Assembly (NCBI GenBank): GCA_029204225.1
Contig: CM055100.1
Coordinates: 2,133,334-2,197,333 of the forward strand
Reading direction: 5' to 3'
From: Diphasiastrum complanatum
Taxonomy: Eukaryota > Streptophyta > Lycopodiopsida > Lycopodiales > Lycopodiaceae
Length of the DNA stretch: 64,000 bases
In this document: positions 50,804-63,119 of the stretch, one piece after another
Numbering within the stretch: the stretch's first letter is position 1
How the letters are laid out: each line of letters begins with the position of its first letter
Program-made: the position numbers and the translations under genes
The notes under the pieces: generated by a model
Database searches by the model: none
What the model was told of the DNA's origin: nothing
The model's input: the letters and a program-made list of their open reading frames with translations, nothing else

Positions 50804-51309
50804 TCTTCTAAAGACACTTATCTCCATAATGAAGTATTTAGCCTCATTGGATCTGAGATTAGCATGGTAAACAAGCATGAAGATATGATGCAAACACTTT
50901 GTTATTATAGCATGCATAGTCTTGCCAATCTGGATGAGTCTAATTCTCTAGATCGTGGTAACATGATGGTAGATCTTTGTGATCCTAATAATTCAAGAAG
51001 AAGTCTTTATTTTCTCATGAAGGAGCATGCACATGAAGAAAGAGCAAGCCTCAAGGTCAAGCATCTACATGAAAATTGGAAGGAATCAACTTTGGAGGTG
51101 CTAGGATGGTGCAAAGCTCTCAAGCTCATCAAAGATGTCAACATCAAAGAAGTACTATCATGGATATGGTGATTTCAGATCAACATCAAGCTCATTGGGT
51201 GATCTTCACACCTTTTGAACCAGCAAAGACCAATTCAGCCCATGGAGTCAAGTTCAAGATCATCATGTTTTCCATCAAGCTAGATTTACCAAGCTAGATT
51301 TTTGAGGAG

Positions 51310-52131
51310 TGTGAAAAATGCAAAAATAAGCTTGGTAGAGGCCAACAATCTTGTATATAGATAAACACACATGTGTGGAGCCTGTTCTCACATGTAAAAA
51401 TAGTGTACTTGTCATGTACCATAATCATATAGGTTGTACATATGATTTAATTCAAGTTCTAGTGGCTAAAAAGGCCAAAAACTAGTTTTCTAGACATATG
51501 ACACATGGCATCAATCTATTGATTGCATGAGCCACATCCTTTGCTTAGGTGTCATATCACATGTGTAGAGGACAGCTCACATGTGTGGAATAAGCTGAAG
51601 TAGGCAAATTTTGACTTCTAGAAGATTTCCAAGTAGATCTCCATATAGAATGAAAATGGACCAAAAGTGCTCAAAATAGAAGGTTTTGTCCAAGTGTCAG
51701 TTTTACATAATGAATCATCATATGACAAAGCACATTCACACATGTGGGATCAGAGGGACAGGAGCTCCCACTTATTGTATATATAGAGCCACATTTGGCC
51801 ATAATCAGTGGGAGACACCAATCTTGGTTTTGGAAACAATTTTGAGTGATTCTCTCCATTTGTCTACATTTGTTTTGATTGTTTTGAGGTTCTATTAATG
51901 TGTACTTGATTTTCAGGTTGGAGTTCGTACTCATACAGTGTTTCACACATGTCAAACCATAAATTACACTTACCTTCAATTAATGATTGTTCGTGTTAGG
52001 ATTTTGTGTCTAGAATTGATCTAGATTGATCTTAATCTGAAGTAGATTGATAGATCAAGTAATCTGACAACCAATTCCTCTTGAAGATCAGATTAGGATC
52101 CACTCTTGGTCCTTTTTGTACTTTTCTCACA
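51310..52131 (+). repeat. 3' LTR of element E (822 bp)
   Basis: It starts TGTGAAAAATGC after the purine tract and ends CTTTTCTCACA before GGGCG. It matches the 5' LTR throughout, apart from the 601-bp insert there. Confidence 0.88.
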
Positions 52132-52430
52132 GGGCGAGTTTGGACCTATAGAGCCAAAAGCATAATGGACACACAACCATGCATAGCCCTATGTTCCCTA
52201 TACATAGATTCACCTAGAATAGAGTCCTATGCATGGACCTCCATGGAATTGCTATGGATAACTCTACACATGCATACACTGTCTCATACCTTGTCTAAAC
52301 TCCATTTAGTGTGTTTTGGCCTCACAAGACTATTGGTTACTTTCGGGTCACGTCCAGTATGACGTGGCATAACTAACAGCTTGTTTCACTGGAGTTTGTT
52401 GTGTCCTATGTATTGGTCATGGACATAACA
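52132..52430 (-). repeat. gypsy 3' LTR, partial
   Basis: On the minus strand a polypurine AAGGAGGGAAGAA (52443-52431) is followed by TGTTATGTCC at 52430, typical of a gypsy 3' LTR start. It extends to the border with element E at 52131, which may have inserted into it. The far end is not seen. Confidence 0.6.
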
Positions 52431-53853
52431 TTCTTCCCTCCTTAAACTGTTTCTATCATTAGAAACTAAAATTCGGGAAATTCTTCTTTATGCTATCAAC
52501 TCTCTCCCACGAATCATCATCCTCAGTATGACCCTTTTACCGAATTAAGCACTCAGAGATAGAACGATTTCTCAATTGTTTATCTCTGATTCTGAGCACT
52601 TTCTCAGTTTCCAAAGGTACACTAAGCGAAAATCTTTCAAATGGGACAAATTATCATCCAATCCAGCTATATCACCATCATGTAAACTTAGTTTCAAATG
52701 ACTTACATGAAACACTGGGTGTGCAGTCAATTTTCTTTGAAGATCGAGTTCATACACCAAAGAACCAATTCTACGTACAATCCTGAAAGGTCCACAATAA
52801 CGGGTAGACAGCTTATAATGCTTCCCTATACGTAACGTCTTAGAATCTTTTGGAATCTAAGATATACCCAATCATTAACTTTAAAATCTCTTGGAGATCT
52901 CTTAAGAACGGTATAGTATTTAGCTCTATCCTGAGCACTTCGGATACTATCCTTAGCCACTTGCAACATTTCTTGCATATCATGGAAAAAATCAGCAACC
53001 TTCTAGATTTTAATGGACTTCGTCTCAACATTTACTAGAGATCTAGGTTGAAAACCATACATAAGTATAAAAGGACTGTAACCTGTATATGCAAACTCAA
53101 CCAGTGGGAGTTAATCTTCCCAATGAGATTGCCTGTGAGAAACATACGTCCTCAAAATATCTTCCATAGTTTGATTAGTCCTTTCTGTCTGGCCATCTGA
53201 TTCAGGATGATCAGAAGAACTTAAACTCAAAGAAGTTCCAGTTTATGGAATACTGCTGACCAAAAGTGACTTGTGAACTTAGGATCTCTATCACTAACAA
53301 TGTCACTTGGCAGACCATACAACCGAAATAATCTTTCAACAGAGATCCGGGCTAAATCAAAAGCCTTTATAGTTGACTTGACTGGTATGAATGCAACTAA
53401 CTTAGTTAACCGATCCACTACAACCCAAATAGAATCATTTTGTCGTTGGGTCTTTGGAAGTCCACAAAATCCATAGATATGCTTTCCCATTTCTTATCTG
53501 GGATATATAACGAATGCAACAAACCACCAGCCTTATGGCACTCAGCCTTTGCTAGTTCACAAGGCCTGCATTTAACAACACATGACTTGATATATGGCTT
53601 GAGCTTTGGCCAATAAAATTCTCTCTTAACCAAGTCCAGAGTCCTGTGTATACCGGGATGTCCTACACATGGTATGTCATGACATTCAAACAAAATCTTA
53701 TGTTCGAGCTCATCATCCCTAGGTACACAAACTTTCTCATTCCAAAATAGTAATCCATCTCGAATGGTGAATTGTTCCACAATCTTCTTATCTTTCTTAG
53801 TTAGTTGAGTCCCCTATGTTTCTGACTCAATACTGTCCACATTTCTTCCGGCC
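52431..53853 (-). pseudogene. Ty3/gypsy integrase
   Basis: Minus-strand order: linker from 53853 with one TAG near 53815; the zinc-binding region with HxnH..CxxC (HDIPCVGHPGIHRTL to CRPCELAKAE) at 53780-53540; the catalytic core (WVVVDRLTKLVAFIPVK, then GLPSDIVSDRDPKFTSHFW) at 53490-53230; a damaged region at 53031-52840; and the C-terminal segment (YELDLQRKLTAHPVFHVSHLKL) at 52760-52572. Frameshifts break it. Its linker is the in-frame continuation of the RNase H that stops at 7832. Bases 53854-53858 (TGAAC) are the shared target-site duplication. Confidence 0.85.
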
Positions 53854-53858
53854 TGAAC

Positions 53859-54134
53859 AGTTAGAATTAAAGTTAGAATCACGGTGTGACTGTAAGTGGG
53901 TCCTATCAGTGGATAAGGATCAGTTGGCCTTGCCACGAGGCAAGTCGACGGGACACGCGTCCCGCCAACGGCAACCTGGGTCATGCATGGGTTGCCTGAG
54001 TGAACAACTATATGTACAGTGTAATTTCATTTTGAGAAAGACAGTTGCTATGTGAGCTTGCTGAGGAGAGTGATTTTCTATTTGTGTTACTGTGTAGCAT
54101 GATCTGTGTTCCTGTGCAAAGCAAATTCTAAAGT
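53859..54134 (+). repeat. 5' LTR of copia B (276 bp)
   Basis: AGTTAGAATT to ATTCTAAAGT, followed directly by the primer site and preceded by the duplication TGAAC. It is the partner of the LTR at 7833-8107. The termini AG..GT differ from the standard TG..CA. Confidence 0.85.
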
Positions 54135-54148
54135 TGGTATCAGAGCCG
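54135..54148 (+). promoter_or_regulatory. primer binding site of copia B
   Basis: TGGTATCAGAGCCG at the LTR edge, complementary to initiator tRNA-Met. Its position confirms the non-standard LTR end. Confidence 0.85.
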
Positions 54149-55447
54149 TACAGGGAGTGTACACAGTATAGTATCGTCGTTGAATAGAGCTTCGAGAGAA
54201 CTGTCTTCTGAGAGTTCGGGGTTTTACGGCGGGTTGAAGACGGAAAGAGAAGCACTGGTGCACGATTTCTAATTTATAGAGGCTTGCTAAGCTCAACAGA
54301 GGGATTATTAGCCTGTGCGTAGCATCAGAAAGGAAAAAATTTGGTGAAAAATTGACAATTTCGAAGCCAGCTAAAAATTGAAACCAGACTTGGAGTTACG
54401 GTTTTTATACATAACTGGTGATTTCTTCGATGTTTGTGCACCGTTTTGGATGTCGTAAGGACAGGAAGGAAGCTAATCACACTGTCAATCAGCCATGGAG
54501 AGATTATGAGGCTTATGTCAGAGATTTGTCTCCAGACAGTTAACCTAGCAGATTTGCGGTAAAAAGGTGAAAAAGCCATTTTGTCAAGTTGAGCTAAAAT
54601 CACCGTTTCTCCACGGAATTTCCTGACTGAACATTCTAAAGTCATGGATTTAGTAGGGCGACCCTGCTCCAGGCCTCAGATCGTGCTCAAAACGATCCAC
54701 AGGAGAGCTTGATCTGATTTTTTTGAGAGAAGGGAGGCACGGCCACAGGCAGGGAAGTCGCGGGCAGTTCGCGCGCCCAACGCGATGAAGAACTTAGTGT
54801 ACTGAAGTTCTTAGCGTATGCAGGAGTTTGGTTCAATGCCCAGATGTACTTTGAACCTATAGATGAGGTGTCAAGTGAATCAACGGTCCAAAATCTGTGA
54901 TGGGAGAGAAATTTGAACCACAAGATTTGGTTCAGCAATTGGATGAGCTTTAAACAGGGCCCTGAAGAATTGAAGTGCATTCTGGCCTTCAACTTCATTA
55001 AAAGTTTTCATACTGAAAGTTGAGTTGGGTCCCTTCACAAGTGAAGAGTGAAGTTTCTTCAAAGTGAAGAAACAGTTCAAAAGCTAGAAAAGTCCCTATT
55101 TTTGGGTCCTTTGCCCGTTTTGACCCAAACGAAAGGCTATAACCTCCAAACAAAGGGCACCCGGACTGTACCTGCAAGTACGGTACAACAAAACAGAGCG
55201 GTTGTAGCGGAGAAAGTGTTCAGAGTATGCCAGAAGTAGTTTCACCATTCCACTGGGCACGTTGTTGGGAATTGACGATTGAGTGCATTTCGAAAGGCGA
55301 CACCGATTTGGCTTTCAAATTGGTGGAAAAGCGGCGAGTGGCCTGGTAAGAAAAAAAGTGCAGGTCATTATTTTCAACTTCTGACATCATTGTTGGCCTC
55401 GACATATTGTTCTTAGCCTAAGGCAGAAGCTTTTAAGCAGTTTTGCG
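54149..55447 (+). other. long leader of copia B with two adjacent hairpins
   Basis: A 1.3-kb untranslated leader before the gag ATG. Two short hairpins lie close together at 55033-55046 (CTTCAC, loop AA, GTGAAG) and 55053-55073 (GTTTCTTC, loop AAAGT, GAAGAAAC). Otherwise no coding frame is supported. Confidence 0.6.
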
Positions 55448-57350
55448 ATGGCAAACATGGGAGAGTCCATTTTGAGTGAAAGTAGTAAATTGGACGGGAT
55501 TTCCAACTATGCAGTGTGGAAATTCAAAATGAAAAACATACTGATGGAAAAAGATGTGTGGGAAGTCGTCACAGGTGATGAGAGAAGGCCGCCAAATGAA
55601 ACAGACATCAAAGTGTTCGACAAAAAGATGAGGAAAGCTTTGACCTTCATTAACTTGTCAGTGAAGGATCACATCATTACCCACATTTGTGATGCTATTA
55701 CACCCAGACAGGCATGGGATGTGCTAAAGGAGCAGTTCGAGACGTCAAATCCGTCAAAAATCATGTTTCTGAAGTCAAAGTTGAATAGTGCCCACATGGA
55801 GCAAGGAGAGCACATTCATATGTATATGACCAGAATCAAGACAATGAGAGATGAACTGCATTCTATTGGAGAACACATACGTGATGTGGAGCTGGTTCAT
55901 AATGCATTATGCGGCATTGCAGAATCCTATCAGATGTTTGTGAGCAAAATAGCATCAAGAGAAAGATTGCCAACCTTTGATAAACTCACAGAAATCTTGA
56001 TGCAGGAAGAGCAACGACGAGAAATGGTGAAAGCTAGATGTCAAAATATTGATGATCAGGCACTTGCAACATGCCAAAAAGAAGGCAAGGGCAAGGGCAA
56101 GAAGAAGACTAAACAGCAATTTGCCAAGTCTCAGGAGGATGAGGGATCTTCCACCAAAACTAAGAAGAAAGGCAAGTGCTTCCATTGTGGTAAAAAGGGC
56201 CACTGGAAGAGTGAATGTCGCAAATTCCTGGCGGAACAAGACAAGGGAAAACCAAAACAAGCAGGCAACCTTGTCGATGAAGGTGAGATTGAAGACTCTA
56301 GCATCTTCATATCTGCATTGTCATCTAATCAAGATGATCAAGCATGGTATATTGACTCAGGAGCCACAAGACACATGACAGGTAACAAGAACTGGTTCAG
56401 TAGTTTGAAGGCATTGGATAATGGAACATCTGTTTCACAAGCAAATGGTAAGGTGTGCATGATCAAGGGGATAGGCACAGTTTCAATCCAACTGCTTGAC
56501 GGCAAAAGCAGGATGATCAGGGAGGTACTTTACGTACCAGGTTTGAAGAAAAATCTACTTTCTATTGGAGTCATTACTGACTAAAAGTTGAAAGTAGAAT
56601 TCGCCCATGATTGTTGCTTTGTGAAAGATGCGAACCAAAAGTTCAAAGTTATTGCGAATGGAGTAAGAGAGCCCAATACAAAATTGTACAGGTTGAATGC
56701 GACAATCAAGGGGCAACATGGACTTGTGTCATCCGTTCCTTCGCAAACTGAGTTGTGGCACAAGAGGCTTGGTCACTTGAACTTGGGAAGACTCAGTTTG
56801 ATGAGAAAATTGGAGATGGTAACAGGACTGCCTACAATAGAAGATCACTTGAAATCGATGTGCGAATCTTGTATATATGGGAAGCAGCATCGAGAGAAGT
56901 TCAATAAAGGGGGTGTTGCAAGAGCAAAGAACATCCTGGATTTAATCCACACAGATTTATGAGGGCCCATGAGGACCATGTCCTTAGGAAAAGCCTTCTA
57001 TTTCATGACCTTTATTGATGATATGTCACGTAAGACGTGGATCTACTTCTTGAAGAAAATCATATGCTTTTGATAACTTCAAGAACTTCAAAAACTTGGT
57101 GGAAAATCAGACAGGTAAGAAGATCAAAGTCCTAAGATCAGATAGTGGAGGTGAGTATAAGTCTAATGACTTCAATGATCTTTGTGAGCAATGTGGGATT
57201 AAAAGACAATTTACGCAAGCTCATACTCCTGCTCTCAATGGTGTAGCTGAGCGCAAAAATCGTACGATTGTGGAAAGTGCCAGATCTATGCTAGCTGAGA
57301 TGAAATTACCAAAAGATTTTTGGTCAGAAGCATGTAGCACGGCTGTGGCT
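55448..57350 (+). pseudogene. copia B gag, protease and integrase, 3'-truncated
   Basis: An ATG at 55448 opens 378 codons. They comprise a Gag capsid (SNYAVWKFKMKNILMEK, RQAWDVLKEQFETS), the zinc knuckle CFHCGKKGHWKSEC near residue 245 and protease DSGATRHM near residue 305. A TAA at 56582-56584 is followed in the same frame by the integrase zinc region (LWHKRLGHLNLGRL to CESCIYGKQ) to a TGA near 56960. The core continues in pieces (MTFIDDMSRKTWIYF, SDSGGEYKS, NGVAERKNRTIVE) to about 57350, where similarity ends abruptly in FWSEACSTAV. RT and RNase H are not here; an RNase H of fitting position is at 8161-8889. Few stops make this a moderately young copy. Confidence 0.87.
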
Positions 57351-57618
57351 CAAGTTTCTACAAGGTCATAATTGACCAATTCCATGTGAATTTCTATATG
57401 CATGTCAAACTAGACATTGTCAACATCATTGCATGTCATACTAGACCAACTAGACTTTATGCATGTCATTGGAATTTGATCTACCTAACCCAAACTCACC
57501 CTATTCTACAAAGATATGTGCTCAATTCACATACCTTGGATATGTACAAAGTATTTACATGGGTAGGACCCCCCAAACATCAACAACATATGATAGATAT
57601 GTTTTACAATTTTTAACA
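57351..57618. other. unassigned filler at a copia breakpoint
   Basis: About 270 bp with no match I recognise elsewhere in the window, between the end of copia B and a reversed C-family LTR. Possibly filler DNA at a rearrangement junction. Confidence 0.4.
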
Positions 57619-58185
57619 GTCAGTGCCTCGCTTGTTGGCGGATTGACTCTCTGCTCTTTCGCTGTGTTCTGCTCGTTGGCCTTTCATGCACAGCTATGGT
57701 ATTTTTGCTTTCTTACTCTATTCACTACGTCTCTCTCTGTTTTTTATAGATCTCTGTAAAATTCTCATCACTTTCTCTCTCTCTCTTCGGTTATGATCCA
57801 GAGAGGATCGTTTATACCTCCACTGTGTGGAGTTTACAAAATAGCTAAACGTAGAATCACAAGACTAGCTAACGCTAATCAACTAGTTAGTTATCTCCGT
57901 CGTTGCTATTCGTTTCAGCTGGGCATGAGACCCGTTGAGCTGCCAGTTGGCAGCGCGAAAGACTTCTCTTCGTGTGTTTTCGTCCTTTTTGTTTCTTTTT
58001 GTAGTCTTCGTTCTGCGCCCCTTTTGCGGTTTACGGTCCTGGAGTGTGTTTACGATTCGCGACTGATTCGTGAATTGTTTGTGCTTTGAGTCAAAGACAC
58101 ATTGACTATCGCGAATTGTTCTCGTTCGACTTTCGTGTCTTGTTCGTGCTGCAACAAAGTTGCAGGAGTTCACCATTTATGACAT
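57619..58185 (-). repeat. C-family LTR, reversed, 3'-truncated
   Basis: On the minus strand it begins TGTCATAAATGG at 58185 and aligns along the C1 3' LTR to the GCACTGAC near 57619, with TATAAA at about 57809-57814. It shares with C1, against C2, the AGGGGCGCAGAACGAAG block, CTCCACACAGTGG and the longer AACC..AGAGAGAG segment. It therefore fits as the 5' LTR of C1, which now lies 46 kb away. Confidence 0.85.
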
Positions 58186-58779
58186 CATGCGGCAACTATC
58201 TCATATTGGACTTGATTCATTGGATGGACAGGACTTACAAGGCAATTCATGATGGAATCAGTATGCTGCAAACGCAAATGGGCAAAGCGTAAAGCTTTGG
58301 GAGCCAGCTCTAGGATGGAGAGCCGATGGAGATCGCATGATTGGGTGTGATTAGAGGGCAAACACCATGAAGAGTGTTTTGCTAGTGATCTACTAGAGGG
58401 GACACTGATGGTGATGACTTTATGGTGTGCTCATTTGGGAGTATAGGTTGGCATTACAGCAGAGGGCCAGTCATTGGCATTGGCATCGATGGGGAGGCAT
58501 CTACTATCACAGACGTGGATAAGCTATCTCTAGCTTTCATGTAGTTGGCGCTGTAGTCTAGGCTTGGTACAGGTTTTGGAAGTTGTATGGTTCAGATTCA
58601 TAGGTTGTGAGATCATATAGCCTAGAGGAAGTCACTCAGAGCCATATACCTCAGTAAGATCAAAGAGGCGGTAGTCTTAGGATCTCGTGAGCGGCGACAC
58701 CTCTGAGTGTTTGGTTGCCTTTGCTATATACACATTCCCTCTAATCTCTGTTAGCTGCAAGAGCATCTTCATTGGATAT
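58186..58779. other. unassigned
   Basis: No gene, repeat end or domain recognised. Confidence 0.4.
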
Positions 58780-60479
58780 TCGATATTACATAAGGCATAT
58801 CGAATCTACGATGTCGAATCAAGCCGAATCTCAATTAGTTGAGATGTCTTCTTCCTCGAAGACAAATTCTTTGACTTCAAGCAGAAGTAGCCAATGCAAG
58901 AGTTCATTCCAATGACTCCCATTACCATCGACATGCCTTGACCTACGATTGTTCTGATGAATATTGAAGATATCTCTGTTGCACAACAAGGAGAATCATC
59001 ATCTCAGCAACCGACTACTATTCATAGATCTACATGACATTAACAAGAACTTGCTCGTTTTGTCTCTCGCGCTTTCATCAGCAATGATGAACCCACTTCA
59101 GTAACAAAAGCATTGTCAAGTTCAAATGCAGACAATTGGCATTGTGCCATGCATGCTGAGTATAATTCATTGATGAAGAACAAGACCTGACATCTTATTG
59201 AAGCTCCTGTAGATGCAAAGATTATCGACACTAAGTGAATCTTCAAGTTGAAGCTCAATCCATATGGTTCAACAACCAGATGGAAATCTTGTCTAGTGCT
59301 ACAAACAAACTTATGAGATTGACTACAACACTAAGACATACAGTCCAGTCGTAAGACTTCAGTCAATTCGATCTTTATTCGCCTTCGCAGCTACCGAAGA
59401 TCTGGAAATACGCCAGATGGATGTTCAGATAGCCCTTTTGAACAGATATATACAAGAAGACATCTACATCTATCAACTTGAAGGTTACGTCCTTCAAGGC
59501 CAAGAACACAAAGTATGTAACCTACAGAAAGGTCTCTACGGGCTAAAGCAATTTCCAAGGGCCTAGTTTGATAGAATCAATCGATTATTGTTACAGCATG
59601 ACTTCATCCCAAACTTTGCTGACCCTAATGTTTATCTCAAACATAGCTCTATATGTTGATGACTCACTGATCATCAGCAATTCGAATCAGTTACTTCATG
59701 AGACGAAGACTCATTTGTCGAAGGAATTCAAAATGACTGATTCAGGCCTTGTGAACTCCTTTTGGGAATCATGATAAACAGAGACAGAGCGAGGAGAAGT
59801 ATCACGCTAAGTCAATAAAGGTATCTAACCAATGTACTCTACAGGTATGGCATGGAAAACTGCAAGTCACTAGACTCGCCTATGGAACCAGAATTCAAAT
59901 TGTCAAAGGATATGTGCCCGAAGACTTATGCATAGAAGAAAGAGATGTGCAAATACCCCTATCAGTTGATAGTCAGATTGATCATGTATGCCATGGTCTG
60001 TACCAGACCTGATCTAACATTTACAGTCAACACATTATCACAGTTTATGTCCAATCCCAGCCTGCCTCACTGGAAGGCTCTACTCAGAGTACTAAGATAC
60101 ATTCAAGCCACTGAGCACTATGCTTTGTGCTATAATGAAAATATAGAGGATGCCTTGACATTACTTACTTATTCTGACTCTGATTGAGCCGGTAATGTGG
60201 ACACGAGAAAATCCACATCTGGCTATCTTTGTTTTCTAGTAGGTGGACCCATTTCATGGAATCATCAAAAGAGAAATGCATTTCTTTGTCCTCCACATAA
60301 TTAGAATATGTCATTGCTACCTCTATAGTGAAGAAAATTATCTAGCTCAAAAGATTGTTTCAGAATCTTATGATCGTTCAAGCCAGTCCAACTATACTCT
60401 ATTGCGACAATCAGAGTTGCATTGCTCTATCTCTGAACCCACGAACTCACTCTAGAACTAAACATATTGAGATTCAATT
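58780..60479 (+). pseudogene. copia RT/RNase H relic
   Basis: It begins in the integrase-RT linker, then RT (NWHCAMHAEYNSLMKNKT near 59140, YVDDSLIISNS near 59655) and RNase H-proximal sequence (GSLMYA-like LIMYAMVCTRPDLTF near 59980, TSGYLCFLVGGPISW near 60215). Frames change several times. Family resemblance to the A2 pol at 4220-4500 is clear (QFMSNP, HWKALLRVLRYI). Confidence 0.75.
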
Positions 60480-61488
60480 TCATTTTCTTAGATAGATTAG
60501 AGTTCGAATGTGATCAGTGTAAAGTAGTTGATAGGACAGGAAAGATCCTAGCACTCGAAAAAACATGGATACTTGTATAAGTTGAGTCATTTCTTTTCTG
60601 CCTCTAGTCAGGCTCTTAGTACTTCAATTCATTCAAATAAAGATTTACTTTGGCATTATAAACTTGGTAATTTAAATCATGCTGCTGTACAATGAATGTC
60701 TAGACAATCTATTGTTCCTGATCTCGACCATCCTCGCGAAAGGTCGAGTTACCTGTCTGTCAAGACTGTCTAGTTGGTAAACAGACTAGGAAACCATTAA
60801 GTCAAGCCATCAGCATGTTGTTAGAGGATTGCTAGATGTTGTACATTCAGATATTTGTGGCCCGATGAAAAATCCTTCGCTGAAGGATGCCAAGTATTTT
60901 ATAACCTTTATTGACAAATTCTCCAGAAGGACTATGGTGTACTTCATAAGGAAGAAATCAGAAGGCTTCAACTACTTCAGAATCTTCAAGGAGTGTGCAG
61001 AAAAGAAAACTGGAAGGACAATCAAGGCCCTAAGGTCAGACAACGGTGGAGAACATATCTCTGTCAAGTTTAAGGAGTACTGCCAAAGCCAAGGCAACGA
61101 GCAGCAATTCATCACTCCTTACAGCCCTCAGTCTAATGGCTTAATTGAGAGAAAGAAACTGTACTCTGGTCGAATATGCTAAATGTATGTTATCGCATGC
61201 ATCGTTGCCCAAGAGATTCTGGGCTAAAGCTGTCTCCACTGCAGCTTACGTCCAGAACAGAAGTTCGACCAAGGCCCTCTCAGACAAGATTTCACTCTAA
61301 GAGTAAGCACATTGAAATCGGATATCACTACATCAGAGGCAAGGTTCTCAACAAGGAGGTGAGCTTAACGTACTGCATAACGCAGGACATGGTTGCAGAT
61401 ATATTCACGAAGGCATTAAGTGTTAATGCACACAACAAATTTTGTGCATTGCTTAGTCTGAAGATCAAGATATTCACGGATCCAGATT
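60480..61488 (+). pseudogene. copia protease-integrase relic fused to RNase H end
   Basis: LEFECDQCKVVDRTGKILALEK begins this piece, followed by the integrase core (DVVHSDICGPM, FITFIDKFSRRTMVYF, RSDNGGEHIS, SPQSNGLIERK). Near 61283 it jumps straight to the RNase H C-terminus (RFHSKSKHIEIGYHYIRGKV, ADIFTKALS). RT is deleted. The order (RNase H end of one piece, then protease of this one) shows two separate fragments side by side. Confidence 0.75.
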
Positions 61489-61510
61489 GGGGGGGGGGGG
61501 GGGGGGGGGG
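61489..61510 (+). repeat. G22 homopolymer at a polypurine tract
   Basis: Twenty-two G residues directly before TGTTGGATTT, exactly where a copia polypurine tract should abut its 3' LTR. Confidence 0.9.
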
Positions 61511-61660
61511 TGTTGGATTTATCTCCTCTACTCTCCTAAATCCTATTTTAATCTGCCTCCATTTATGCTGCACTTTTACTCATGTTGTCGCACAGTCTGC
61601 ATATTTACATGTAAAACAAGACAAGCGAAAAAAATCCGATTGTTTGCATAAATACAAGTA
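61511..61660 (+). repeat. probable 3' LTR start of the preceding copia
   Basis: TGTTGGATTTATC begins immediately after the G tract, with the TG expected of an LTR. Its end was not found, since no second copy is in the window; the right limit given is arbitrary. Confidence 0.45.
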
Positions 61661-63119
61661 ATTTTCCATAGGCAAAAAAGGCGAAAAACATGACATTGTG
61701 TTTGTACTTGTGATTTGTGATAGGCGAAAAAGACGACACTGCCTTACAAAATGCCAAAGGTGCCCTAATGGAAAAGCAAAGACACACTATAAATCAAATC
61801 CTAAGGCATTTGTCAGAGTGTCGCATTTTTTGCATCTTCACAAATGTTCATTTCAGAAAAGGCTGACGTCGCAGCCTTATCACGCTCATCCCATGCAACT
61901 GTGCTAACAGATTTGACAACGACAGCAGCCATCCAGGATCTCCCTTAGATAGCATCCACTTTGTACCTTCTTCAGACCAGTTTGTTTTGTTCAAACTCAG
62001 ATGATAACGATTTCGATGTTATTGATAACATAGGTGTTTCTTTGGAGGAATTGGTTGTTTATCCAAAAGATGGAGGTGGCATATGACAAATTGAAGGATT
62101 ATAAAACGACCCCCAAAAAGACTGCCAATCTAAGGAAATGCTAACGGAAGTTGGTCTATACCACAATTACAGCTCAAGCTCCATTGGGCATGGAGTCAAA
62201 AATAAAGCCGTTCATGACCACCAACACTTTTAATGGGAATCGGCAAGGCAGATTTCAAACGGTCAACAGACAATTTTTAGGTAGCCTATGGAACTCTGAA
62301 ATGGACAAGAACCATTCCACTATAGAAAGCCATGACCTTCAGACAGCTAAATGGGCTATAGAATGGCTATTAGGATTTCCCCCAATCAATAAGCTTTTAC
62401 CTCGTTCATTAGAAGTTTTTAATAGCCGAAGCAAGCATTTACAAAGTTCCATTCCAGTTCAGCAATTAGACAACAGTTTAGTTATTGTAGACTTCAAACG
62501 ACACCTTCCACTACTATGTGTTCATAAACAAAGCCTTCAAGCGTCAACTGGCAAAGCAATTTGCAAATGAGATGTGGGTTCAGTGTTTCTCTTAATACGA
62601 TAGAATAGGCTTTGTTAATGTAGGGTGAGTAGCTTAGCAAGCTTTATAAACAGTTAGTTTTCAAATCTCGAACACATGTGTTATAATAATTAGAAGATAC
62701 TTCAGAATTTAAATAACTTTATGGATACAACATACAACAAACCAGTTTCCAAATGGGCATGGAGTCAATATCAAAGCATGCATCACCACCCCGTATGGAT
62801 CCAATTTGGAATAAACAACACAACCAGTTTTATAGTATCCTTTAATCCGACTCAAGCACCCATGATATGATGATTTGTATCAAGTCGAGAACGTTAAGGA
62901 AGAGTGCGGGACATGGGTTTTCAATAGTCCATATGCTCTTTCATAGAGATACTTTGCGGAGTCAAGCCAAAGGCAAAAATCTTCTATGAACTGTACCTCA
63001 TACTAGGGTCTATCCGAATGTCAATCAAAGGCTGTGCATGAACAGGGTTATAGCTTTTGCTCAATTGGTAAGCAAAGATAGGCTTCAAGGGTACAGATCA
63101 TCAAGGCTTCTATATTTTG
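61661..63119. other. unassigned, with one 139-codon open frame
   Basis: An open frame at 62151-62570 (plus) shows no recognisable motif and is probably chance. A block around GGGCATGGAGTCAA occurs twice (near 62186 and 62756), with about 40 bp of surrounding similarity. Confidence 0.4.

Larger units (their letters stand above)
46273..52131 (+). mobile_element. LTR retroelement E, non-autonomous, two LTRs
   Basis: Two long direct repeats, 46273-47683 (interrupted) and 51310-52131, start TGTGAAAAA and end CACA. The first is followed by TGGTATCAGAGCC (47684-47696), a tRNA-Met primer site. The second is preceded by a purine stretch TTTTTGAGGAG. The flanking five bases are AGGCG and GGGCG, a target-site duplication with one change. 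The 3.6-kb interior shows no protease, RT or integrase motif, only degenerate Cys-rich knuckles and an unknown frame. By eye about 16 differences separate the LTRs over some 700 aligned bases, so it is fairly young. It must have used enzymes from another element. Confidence 0.85.

Noticed and set aside
54325-54998. Minus-strand frames in the copia B leader
   Set aside because: Antisense to a non-coding leader and without recognised domains.
62151-62570. 139-codon protein gene
   Set aside because: No recognised motif, no promoter or splice context, and the sequence lies in decayed repeat DNA. A chance frame is likelier.
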